Assembly (NCBI GenBank): GCA_009928265.1
Contig: RFPR01000141.1
Coordinates: 1-5,281, forward strand
Source: Pseudomonadota bacterium
GTDB taxonomy: Bacteria > Verrucomicrobiota > Verrucomicrobiia > Chthoniobacterales > UBA6821
DNA length: 5,281 nucleotides
Direction of reading: 5' to 3'
Shown here: positions 1-5,267 of the stretch, in pieces
How positions within the stretch are numbered: the first letter of the stretch is position 1
Layout of the letters: each line of letters opens with the position of its first letter
Notes under the pieces: model-generated
The model's input: the letters and a program-made list of their open reading frames with translations, nothing else
Databases searched by the model: none
Told to the model about the DNA's origin: nothing
Program-made: the position numbers and the translations under genes

Positions 1-1
1 C

Positions 2-109
2 ATAGACCACACTCGAGAGGCGTTGCAGCGCGGAATCAAAGCTGTCGCTCCCGGTCGACAGGTGAACGTGATCGGACGGGCAATTGCGACGTACGCGCAA
101 CGCTGGTAG
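2..109 (+). pseudogene. Internal fragment of a type I methionine aminopeptidase
   Basis: Frame 2 from base 2 reads IDHTREALQRGIKAVAPGR, then VNVIGRAIATYAQRW, and stops at TAG 107-109. This matches, from memory, the segment of actinobacterial methionine aminopeptidases just before the FGYxVVRDFTGHG metal-site region (mycobacterial enzymes have TREATMRAI...VKPGRA and VIGRVIESYANRFGY). The enzyme removes the initiator methionine from new proteins in the cytosol and is usually 250-290 residues long. Only about 35 residues are here, with neither the start nor the C-terminal metal ligands, so the piece cannot be functional. The match ends exactly where FGY should follow. The preceding part of the gene lies off the window edge. 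The fragment has no functional link to the tail genes. It is either a chimeric assembly or contig end, or a real recombination scar. The family call is fairly secure; the origin is not. Confidence 0.72.
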
Positions 110-112
110 CGC
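98..112. other. Junction between aminopeptidase fragment and phage tail gene
   Basis: Methionine aminopeptidase similarity in frame 2 stops after the Gln-Arg codons at 98-103. Phage-like coding in frame 1 is convincing from about base 100-106 onward (TLVAPYTTTDRSADAGYG). Upstream of this point frame 1 is also open, but it reads as an arginine-rich string typical of an off-frame translation. The breakpoint is therefore confined to roughly 100-109. No inverted repeats, target-site duplication or tRNA end is visible, so nothing points to a transposon end or an integrase attachment site. Confidence 0.55.
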
Positions 113-153
113 CCTACACCACGACCGACCGCTCCGCAGACGCTGGGTACGGG

Positions 154-840
154 GTGATGGCGGTGATCGGTAACCGCCCTGCGCCATCCTTCTACGCTGA
201 CAACGACCTGTCAGTAGCGTGCGGGCTGGGTATCCGGGGGGATACGGCGCTGACGCCCAAGTACAACGGCATTCCCGTGGAGCAGAACGTCCTCTACGGG
301 TTCTCGTGCCGGTTCAAGGGGGATCGACTGACCAGCGCAGCCACGGCCGGGATCTACTGGTTCGATCGCAACGAACTGTTCCTTGGATCATCGTCGTCCA
401 CGTTCCTCGTGAGCGGAGAGTGGCAGACCCTGCTCGTACAGGGTCTGTCGATCTACGGCACCAACGCATCCATCCAGATGCTCGCCGGTACCGGCTATGG
501 GTCTGCGTTCACGGCAACCGTTGGAGACTCTTTGCTAGTAGCAGCAGGGGAAGGGGTCGGTGTCGCCCCAGACGCTGGCGTCTACGCCAACGAGTTCCGG
601 AAGTACCTGCCCGAGAATGCTCGTCGTACGGTCTACGCAGAGTACTCGGGTGCTGCGTTTGCTGTACCGTACATCACTGTGTCCAACCGCCAACAGGGAG
701 ACATCTTCACTGTCATGGGAGCGATGTTCTACGAGGTTGGCGATGGCGGCACTACAACCGCCGTTGCTCCGGACTTCTTCTTGACGCTGGGGACAAGCGA
801 ACTGATCGGTGAAGACAGCGGAAAGATCATGGGCGGGTAA
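154..840 (+). CDS. Minor tail protein with jelly-roll domain, probably 5'-truncated
   Basis: The 228-residue reading starts at GTG 154 (ATG 157 follows), but no Shine-Dalgarno lies at the right distance and the frame is open leftward to base 1. The visible start is therefore probably internal, and the real protein began beyond the junction near base 105. Residues of about 40-140 have the alternating strand pattern of a CBM4/9-like jelly roll: a NVLYGFSCRFKG strand, AGIYWFDRNELFLGS, SGEWQTLLVQG and NASIQMLAGTGYG. The rest ends in FYEVGDGG, a Thr/Ala linker and LIGEDSGKIMGG. Such modules are common in minor tail proteins of actinobacteriophages, where they are thought to bind host-surface glycans at the tail tip. 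No catalytic residues, signal peptide or membrane segment are seen. The stop overlaps the start of the next tail gene by one base, so the two are probably translated together. The exact family is not recognised. Confidence 0.7.
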   Translation: MMAVIGNRPAPSFYADNDLSVACGLGIRGDTALTPKYNGIPVEQNVLYGFSCRFKGDRLTSAATAGIYWFDRNELFLGSSSSTFLVSGEWQTLLVQGLSIYGTNASIQMLAGTGYGSAFTATVGDSLLVAAGEGVGVAPDAGVYANEFRKYLPENARRTVYAEYSGAAFAVPYITVSNRQQGDIFTVMGAMFYEVGDGGTTTAVAPDFFLTLGTSELIGEDSGKIMGG

Positions 841-842
841 TG
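838..842 (+). promoter_or_regulatory. TAATG stop/start overlap, translational coupling site
   Basis: The TAA stop of the upstream tail gene (838-840) shares its last A with the ATG start (840-842) of the large tail gene. Only weak purine-rich sequence (GGAAAG, GGGCGGG) precedes the ATG, so terminating ribosomes probably re-initiate here. This would couple production of the two virion proteins. Confidence 0.6.
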
Positions 843-3800
843 GGCTTCATCTGGACAGAGCAACTAGAGGATGGCGTCAACGGAGGCAACGACATCGTTG
901 TTGGCCCGATCGACGTTCGCATCCTCTTGATGGCCAGGGCACCCTTGCTCACCCAGGACAAGGCTCAGGTCGAAGCATTCAAGGCGATCTCCACCGTGAA
1001 CGATCTGCTGTCTCGGCCGGGTTGGGAAGAAGTGTCTGTTCCCGGGTATCAGCGGCAGGTCAACCGGCAGTGCACGCTCTACACGTCAGGGATGAACACG
1101 TTCCTGATCTTCGGCCAGTCATCGTCCACGTGGGTCCTCAATAAGGACACGCAGGTTGAAGCGCTCGTGCTGGCGGTACCCGGCAACTATGTCGGCGTTA
1201 CCCCGCAGGTTGGTAAGCAGACAGCCACCGCCGTGGGGACAGCGTACGGCCCGGTCATTCGCACGACGAACCCCCCAATCGACCCAGCCTCATACCTCCG
1301 CTGGTGGCCGCTCCTCTATACGGCACCGATGCCCCGCATCAATCAGGGGACGGAAGAGGTGCTCGTCACGGCCACCACCTACGACGCTGTGTGCCGGTGT
1401 GAAGACGAGTATGTCATCTTCGCCACGGACACCCCGTTCCGGCAGAAGACCAAGACGGTGTTCCGTAACGGTGACGGTATCTCCGGGCTGTTGGACAGCC
1501 TGACCAACAACCGGTGGCTCTTCGGCTGGTCTGCCAGCAATGGCATCCTCAACAGTGTTGCCGAGGGAACTACGGCCCTCTACACGGGTCCGCCAAAGTT
1601 TGAGTCGTCACGGCTGCAGCACGTCTGGCTGTTCCCTCAGCGAGTCAACTACGCCGCTAACCCAAGTTTCGAATACTCGGATGGCTTCTGGCAGTCCAAC
1701 AAGGGCTCGCTTACCCGAGTATCGGAATCAGGAGGCTATCCGTCAGCGCACTCTGGCTATGTCGGGGCACAGATCCCGCTGTCCCCTCTCCCGCAGTTCG
1801 CCCCCACGGACCGTCTCTACGTTCGCAGCAGCAAGTTCTTCCCGAACGAGCGGACCATCACCTTCCAGTTGATGGCGAAAGGGCACGGCACCGTTCGTGT
1901 CGGCCTGGAGACGTACAGCCGTGACTACATGGAGCATTCTGCCGACTGGGGGGAGGGCACCGACCTAGTCTTCCAGGAATGGGAACTTTCATCTGAACAC
2001 TATGTACAGATGAAGGGCATCCGCACACTCCCCGACACCGGGTACGAGGCATCGTTGCTGATCGAAGTACGTGGCTCTGTGACGCCGCAATCCTTGCAGA
2101 TCACGTCACCGGCAGCGCCGTCCATCACGTACGCACCCACCATTCAGGTCTGGGAACCTACTCCCCCTACGCCACTGACCACCGCCACCACTACCGCTGC
2201 AGCGTATACAGCTTCGGTGGTGGTTGATTCCGTAATAGCCATCTATGCCGTTACGGCTCCGACCGCTACTGGTACCGGTATCTGCTATGGAGCGGACCTG
2301 GTTATCTCTGAGTCAGTGGTGTCACCCATCGGTGTCAGCGGACAAACCCCTGCTCCGATGGTCTATTCACCAGACATCAACCGCTTGTATGTCGGCAACA
2401 GGGACACCAACTCAATTTCAGTTATCGACGTACCGACAAACACCTACCTCGGTGATATTACTCTTGGTTTCTCAGACCCTATAGGACTTGCGTATAGGCC
2501 ACCGACCGTTGGCATCTACGGAAAGGTGTATGTCACTAACTACACCGCTAACACTGTGGCTGTAATTGACACATCAACGGATACGGTTACGGCCTTTATC
2601 TCGGTCGGTGCTGGGCCGAGAGGCATCGGCTACTGTCCGGTCAATGACCGTCTGTACGTCGCCAACTACAATAGTGGCACAGTTTCAGTCATCGACCCAG
2701 AAACAAACAACGTGGTACAGACCGTCTCTGTTGGTACGGCTCCGTTCGGGGTGGCGTGCACAAGAGTGAACGGGCTTACCCATGTTGCCTACGTCACCAG
2801 AAGCACTACTAACGTCGTTGTAGCGATCTCACAGTTAGGCAATACTGCAAACATAACCGTAGGACTAAACGTCCCAAGGGGCATCGCACCTGGTGGCTTC
2901 GTAGAGATGTACGTAGCAAACACTACCGGGTCGATATCGGTTATCGACACAACGACTAACACGGTAACAAGCACGATCGGTTCCACTACTAATACGGGTG
3001 AACTCGCTGTAGGCCCGGTGACGGGCTTCGACTCCGGGTCGCTGGCCAACTTCATATGCGTCACTACTTCTGGAGGGGTGAGACTTCTCAACACCTCGGG
3101 TGGGGGTGTTCGAGATGTTTCAACTAGTGGTGCTCCACAAGGTGTTTGCTGGGTTAGCCCATACAGGCGTTTCTACACAACCATCAGCAACGCTCCAAGT
3201 CTCGGTTCAGTCCAGGTTGTCAGCCCGTTCTTCAACGTTGGGAGCAACACTGGTGATGGTGTGGCGTTTGATGCGACCTGTTCCTACGACTTCACATACG
3301 CTGCGTCGAACGCCTTGGCAGCGTTCGGTGTCAGCAGTGGTGTGGCGTTTGATGCGACCTGTTCCTATTCCGTGGACGCCAGTTCAAAGCCCGGGTTCGC
3401 CGTAGGGGAGGGCGATGCGTTCAACGCATCATGCGGCAACTTCACAGGGTTCGACATCCCCAACGTAGCGATCGACCAGTGCACGGTCGAAGAGGGTGCC
3501 CTACTGGACTGGCAGTACTTCGATGGCGACACCACGTACGCAGCACCCGGTGACTACTCCTGGTACGGGGAAGATTCCGGCAAGGTCGGCAGGTCCTACT
3601 CGTTGTGGTACAACAACCAGCGTGACATCAACGGGCGGCTGTTCGCCCGACGCATTGACGACACCACCCTGTACACCAGCATGGACGAGCAGTTGGACTC
3701 CATGTTGTCCGAGTGGGTTCCGGCAGGTGTCACCATCGTCCCGCACTGGGGCGCACTGACTGCGGGCGACACGATGCTCCCGCCTATGGACAACTCCACC

Positions 3801-4496
3801 TCAGTCCTTCCGGTAACACTATGGCCGGAGAAGGCCCAGACCTTCGGACTGTTCAGCATCGGAGAGGTCACACAGACGGGCGTCACCCTTCAGGTGATTG
3901 GGGAGGGTGGCTACCCCATCAGCGGTGCGTACGTGGTGTCGGGAAGCACCACGTATGAGGCGACCATCGCCCCCCGGCCATGGGAGCAACCGGGCCTCCG
4001 CCCGGATCAGGTCGATGTATTGAAGGCTCAACTGTACGACCTGTCGATCGCCCAAACCGTCACGATCACGTGGCCTCCGATCCCTTCCTTCACCACCAAC
4101 ACTCTGTATCTCGCACGTGGTGACGGTGACTCACCGCAGTCATTCCTGGCATACGAGTTGCAGGTCGCTTCCCTCTCAGGCTTCGGAACTACCGCTGGTG
4201 AGGCTTTCGATGCGGTGACCAACTCCGCCACCACTCCGGTTGGCACCACCGCTAGGCGTCCGCCAGTGCTGTTGCATCCACCAACTCCGCCAATGTCGAT
4301 GAGACTCCAGAAACCGCTACCGCTGCGGGTCAGGCAAACGACACGCAGGAAGACAGGATCGACATCACCGGACCTACGGTGGGTATCGGTGTGTCCGAAG
4401 CCCTCACCGCACCCGCTACCGTCACAACCACCTATCGAGATGACTTTGTCACCGCAAACGGCACGTCGCTCGGCCTGTTCTCTGGTGGTGGGCTGA
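840..4496 (+). CDS. Large mosaic minor tail protein carrying a YVTN beta-propeller
   Basis: This open frame of 1,218 codons encodes a distal-tail protein. Residues of about 20-120 (GPIDVRILLMARAPL...SVPGYQRQ...) loosely resemble small phage virion proteins. Residues 270-440 form a CBM4/9-like jelly roll (ANPSFE, TITFQLMAKG). Residues 448-500 are a Thr/Ala repeat linker, and 501-797 a seven-bladed YVTN propeller. Residues 803-866 hold AFDAT-type repeats. Residues 872-915 resemble the end of a jelly-roll cassette (IDQCTVEEG, YFDGDT, DYSWYGED). Residues 920-1010 are a phage-tail-like segment (GRLFARRIDDTT, WVPAG, IVPHWG). The last 80 or so residues after GTTA (base 4253) are Pro/Arg-rich and look out of frame. 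The frame one base back continues with ASASAV... into the downstream lectin domain, so the native product is probably about 1,473 residues ending at 5260. The ATG at 840 is fixed by its overlap with the upstream stop. The tail role is well supported by architecture; individual ligands are unknown. Confidence 0.8.
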   Translation: MGFIWTEQLEDGVNGGNDIVVGPIDVRILLMARAPLLTQDKAQVEAFKAISTVNDLLSRPGWEEVSVPGYQRQVNRQCTLYTSGMNTFLIFGQSSSTWVLNKDTQVEALVLAVPGNYVGVTPQVGKQTATAVGTAYGPVIRTTNPPIDPASYLRWWPLLYTAPMPRINQGTEEVLVTATTYDAVCRCEDEYVIFATDTPFRQKTKTVFRNGDGISGLLDSLTNNRWLFGWSASNGILNSVAEGTTALYTGPPKFESSRLQHVWLFPQRVNYAANPSFEYSDGFWQSNKGSLTRVSESGGYPSAHSGYVGAQIPLSPLPQFAPTDRLYVRSSKFFPNERTITFQLMAKGHGTVRVGLETYSRDYMEHSADWGEGTDLVFQEWELSSEHYVQMKGIRTLPDTGYEASLLIEVRGSVTPQSLQITSPAAPSITYAPTIQVWEPTPPTPLTTATTTAAAYTASVVVDSVIAIYAVTAPTATGTGICYGADLVISESVVSPIGVSGQTPAPMVYSPDINRLYVGNRDTNSISVIDVPTNTYLGDITLGFSDPIGLAYRPPTVGIYGKVYVTNYTANTVAVIDTSTDTVTAFISVGAGPRGIGYCPVNDRLYVANYNSGTVSVIDPETNNVVQTVSVGTAPFGVACTRVNGLTHVAYVTRSTTNVVVAISQLGNTANITVGLNVPRGIAPGGFVEMYVANTTGSISVIDTTTNTVTSTIGSTTNTGELAVGPVTGFDSGSLANFICVTTSGGVRLLNTSGGGVRDVSTSGAPQGVCWVSPYRRFYTTISNAPSLGSVQVVSPFFNVGSNTGDGVAFDATCSYDFTYAASNALAAFGVSSGVAFDATCSYSVDASSKPGFAVGEGDAFNASCGNFTGFDIPNVAIDQCTVEEGALLDWQYFDGDTTYAAPGDYSWYGEDSGKVGRSYSLWYNNQRDINGRLFARRIDDTTLYTSMDEQLDSMLSEWVPAGVTIVPHWGALTAGDTMLPPMDNSTSVLPVTLWPEKAQTFGLFSIGEVTQTGVTLQVIGEGGYPISGAYVVSGSTTYEATIAPRPWEQPGLRPDQVDVLKAQLYDLSIAQTVTITWPPIPSFTTNTLYLARGDGDSPQSFLAYELQVASLSGFGTTAGEAFDAVTNSATTPVGTTARRPPVLLHPPTPPMSMRLQKPLPLRVRQTTRRKTGSTSPDLRWVSVCPKPSPHPLPSQPPIEMTLSPQTARRSACSLVVG
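1647..2159 (+). other. Domain: CBM4/9-like jelly roll within the large tail protein
   Basis: Residues 270-440 begin with NYAANPSFEYSDGFWQS, the N-terminal signature of carbohydrate-binding jelly-roll modules in phage tail proteins. Alternating strands follow (ERTITFQLMAKGHG, VRVGLETYSRDY, FQEWELSS, EASLLIEVRG). The usual last strand and YFDGDT tail do not follow directly. They appear only at about 3453-3570, after the repeats and the propeller, which suggests the module has been split by an insertion. Glycan binding is inferred from the fold family, not from identified binding residues. Confidence 0.55.
2160..2339 (+). repeat. Degenerate 27-residue linker repeats upstream of the propeller
   Basis: A Thr/Ala-rich stretch (PPTPLTTATTTAAAYTASVV) leads into two related units centred on AAAYTAS and GICYGAD. 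Their tyrosine codons (2205 and 2286) lie exactly 81 bases, or 27 residues, apart. This is the same spacing as the AFDATCSY pair downstream of the propeller (3267 and 3348). The units are too diverged to be called duplicates at DNA level, but shape and spacing suggest one array interrupted by the propeller. Confidence 0.45.
2340..3230 (+). other. Domain: seven-bladed YVTN-type beta-propeller
   Basis: Seven tandem units start near 2385 (LYVGN), 2523 (KVYVTN), 2652 (LYVANY), 2781 (HVAYVTR), 2901 (VEMYVAN), 3045 (ANFICVTT) and 3171 (FYTTIS), giving a period of about 40-48 residues. The first, second, third and fifth units carry the hallmark YVxNxxxxxVSVIDxxTN, followed by xVGxxPxGI-type turns. 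The segment GQTPAPMVYSPDINR before unit 1 can supply the outer strand that closes the ring with unit 7. YVTN propellers are known from bacterial and archaeal surface proteins and from quinoprotein or lactonase-like families, and usually act as binding platforms. Catalytic lactonase residues are not evident. Sampled rows have about 49% GC, and arginine is mostly AGA/AGG, unlike the flanking domains, suggesting recent acquisition. Its ligand cannot be read from sequence. Confidence 0.85.
3257..3286 (+). repeat. 30-bp perfect direct repeat, copy 1
   Basis: These 30 bases are identical to 3338-3367, including synonymous positions, and are in the same reading frame (81 bases apart). Both copies encode GVAFDATCSY within the linker array after the propeller. 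Each unit carries one cysteine. The identity suggests a recent in-frame duplication or gene conversion. Confidence 0.9.
3338..3367 (+). repeat. 30-bp perfect direct repeat, copy 2
   Basis: This is the second identical copy of the 3257-3286 sequence. The 51 bases between the copies encode DFTYAASNALAAFGVSS. A diverged third unit, GDAFNASCGNF, follows with its Phe codon at 3420, and a fourth, GEAFDAVTNS, lies far downstream with Phe at 4206. Comparable AxAFDA/AYDAT linkers are common in actinophage minor tail proteins. Confidence 0.9.
3453..3584 (+). other. Domain: apparent C-terminal strand of the jelly-roll module
   Basis: IPNVAIDQCTVEEG followed by YFDGDT and then DYSWYGED resembles the closing strand and tail of phage CBM4/9-like cassettes, which often read IDNVxVExG...YFDGDT...Y.WTG. 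Its separation by about 1.3 kb from the N-terminal part of such a module (1647-2159) is the basis for proposing a split domain. It could instead be the remnant of a second, mostly lost module. Confidence 0.4.
4251..4258 (+). other. Apparent one-base frame change inside the large tail gene
   Basis: Upstream coding (GEAFDAVTNSATTPVGTTA) is good to base 4253. From 4256 the frame one base back reads ASASAVASTNSANV and runs open to 5260, while the original frame turns into Pro/Arg-rich sequence and stops at 4494-4496. TAG at 4253-4255 blocks the second frame upstream, so the switch is confined to about 4251-4258. One extra base here, for example making GAG, would give TTAEASASAV, in keeping with the array style. 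There is no homopolymer and no X XXY YYZ slippery heptamer, so a deletion (biological or sequencing/assembly) is favoured over programmed frameshifting. Confidence 0.7.
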
Positions 4497-5260
4497 CCTG
4501 GCAGAACGTCTCGTCTGGTGGGGGCTGGACGGTCCAGGGTGGCAACGCTTACAACACGGGGACGGCAGATATCGGGAACATCACCTGGGTGAACACCCCA
4601 AGCCCGAACGCCGTAATCACCGCTGGTGGAGTGTCGAACGAGGGTGGTCAGGGGATTGCCTTCCGCATCCAGGACAGCAACAACTACTGGATCTTCCACA
4701 CGAACGTGGTCTACGGCGTGACGGGGAGTACCTACAACCAGTGCATACCTACCTATGCCACTCCGAATCCTGGCGGCGTATACCCATACGGTCCGTGGAC
4801 CGCTGACACCAACGGTTGCGGGACTCTTCAGGCGTCTCCCACCTGGTACTACACCTACTACACCAGTGGCCCATGCTCTGGCCAAGTGCAGTGTGCACGT
4901 CAGTACGAATACGTCAGCGGGTCTTGCGGTTCGGGGTACCGGTCAAGGTCCTACTGCTTGGACTATTACGCTGGATGGCAAAACTCCTACGGCCCGCTCT
5001 ACAGTTACGTCCTGAGCAAGGTGCAGGGCGGCTCGTACACGACCGTGTGGTCTTCGGGAACGGTCACTGCTGCCACCGTTCAGGACCTAAAGGTGGAACT
5101 GTCTGGAGACAGCATCAAGTGCTACACAGGCTCAACGCTGAGGACCAGTATCACCGACTCGTTCCTCAACACCCAGACCAGGCACGGGATCGGGCGAGGC
5201 CCCGGGTCGAACACCTACCAGCAGAGCAACCACTGGACTTCGTTCGAAATCCTCGTATAG
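4379..5260 (+). CDS. C-terminal concanavalin/LamG-like lectin part of the split tail protein
   Basis: The open frame runs from 4256; the first usable start is GTG 4379, with no Shine-Dalgarno upstream. It is best read as the C-terminus of the gene starting at 840, joined at 4253-4256, and not as an independent gene. Before residue 19 it continues the Ala/Thr-rich linker. From there, DDFVTANGTSLGLFSGGGL, GGWTVQGGNAYN and GIAFRIQDSNNYWIFHT show the pattern of concanavalin A-like/LamG jelly-roll domains. YVLSKVQGGSYTTVWSSGT, DLKVELSGDSIKCYTGS and TRHGIGRGPGSNTY complete the sandwich. Between these halves sits a Tyr- and Cys-rich insertion. Such terminal domains in tail proteins are presumed host-glycan binders. 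No glycosidase catalytic signature is evident. If really expressed separately, the 293-residue product would lack the tail-attachment part. Confidence 0.72.
   Translation: MGIGVSEALTAPATVTTTYRDDFVTANGTSLGLFSGGGLTWQNVSSGGGWTVQGGNAYNTGTADIGNITWVNTPSPNAVITAGGVSNEGGQGIAFRIQDSNNYWIFHTNVVYGVTGSTYNQCIPTYATPNPGGVYPYGPWTADTNGCGTLQASPTWYYTYYTSGPCSGQVQCARQYEYVSGSCGSGYRSRSYCLDYYAGWQNSYGPLYSYVLSKVQGGSYTTVWSSGTVTAATVQDLKVELSGDSIKCYTGSTLRTSITDSFLNTQTRHGIGRGPGSNTYQQSNHWTSFEILV
4733..4990 (+). other. Tyr/Cys-rich insertion in the terminal lectin-like domain
   Basis: Six cysteine codons (4742, 4817, 4874, 4892, 4925, 4955) fall within 72 residues, alongside dense Tyr and Gly (WYYTYYTSGPC, QYEYVSGSCGSGYRS, YCLDYY). 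The segment sits where related lectin-like domains usually pass directly from the NYW strand to the next strand (here YSYVLSKV). An even cysteine number would allow three disulfides, or metal binding. A seventh cysteine (5120) lies outside the insertion in a core strand. Confidence 0.6.
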
Positions 5261-5265
5261 GAGAG
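5259..5265 (+). promoter_or_regulatory. Ribosome binding site for the next gene
   Basis: AGGAGAG overlaps the end of the preceding TAG stop. Its AGGAG core ends four bases before the ATG at 5268. It is the only strong Shine-Dalgarno in the window and indicates that translation starts anew for the next cistron, in contrast to the weak or coupled starts upstream. Confidence 0.75.
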
Positions 5266-5267
5266 AT

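Noticed and set aside
219..812. 197-codon plus-strand open frame inside the first tail gene
   Set aside because: Arg/Cys/Trp-rich translation typical of an alternate-frame shadow; the overlapping frame reads as a jelly-roll tail protein.
2789..3094. 101-codon minus-strand open frame opposite the propeller
   Set aside because: Its Val/Thr-rich repeats are the mirror of the propeller repeats, so it is a by-product of their periodicity.
3257..3367. Direct repeat pair as a minimal CRISPR array
   Set aside because: Only two copies, in frame within a protein with 27-residue periodicity, and no leader or cas genes.
3990..4005. GC-rich hairpin CCGGGC-CTCC-GCCCGG as a possible terminator
   Set aside because: It has no following T tract, is only a 6-bp stem and lies inside coding sequence that continues through it.
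4240..4262. Programmed -1 ribosomal frameshift site
   Set aside because: No X XXY YYZ heptamer, homopolymer or obvious downstream stem was seen at the only place the switch can occur. Programmed shifts in tail operons are known for tail assembly chaperones, not for this class of protein.
4028..4885. 285-codon open frame on the minus strand
   Set aside because: It lies opposite the well-supported tail coding sequence, has no recognisable domain and is rich in Arg/Val/Gly as expected for the antisense of a GC-rich gene. No ribosome binding site context supports it.
5150..5257. Diversity-generating retroelement variable region at the C-terminus (NTYQQSNHW)
   Set aside because: The Asn/Tyr content is modest and fits the last strand of a LamG-like domain. 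No template repeat or reverse transcriptase is in the window.
840..5260. Tail depolymerase or peptidase activity
   Set aside because: No HExxH, lysozyme, pectate-lyase or glycosidase-type catalytic signature could be found by eye; the domains seen are binding folds.
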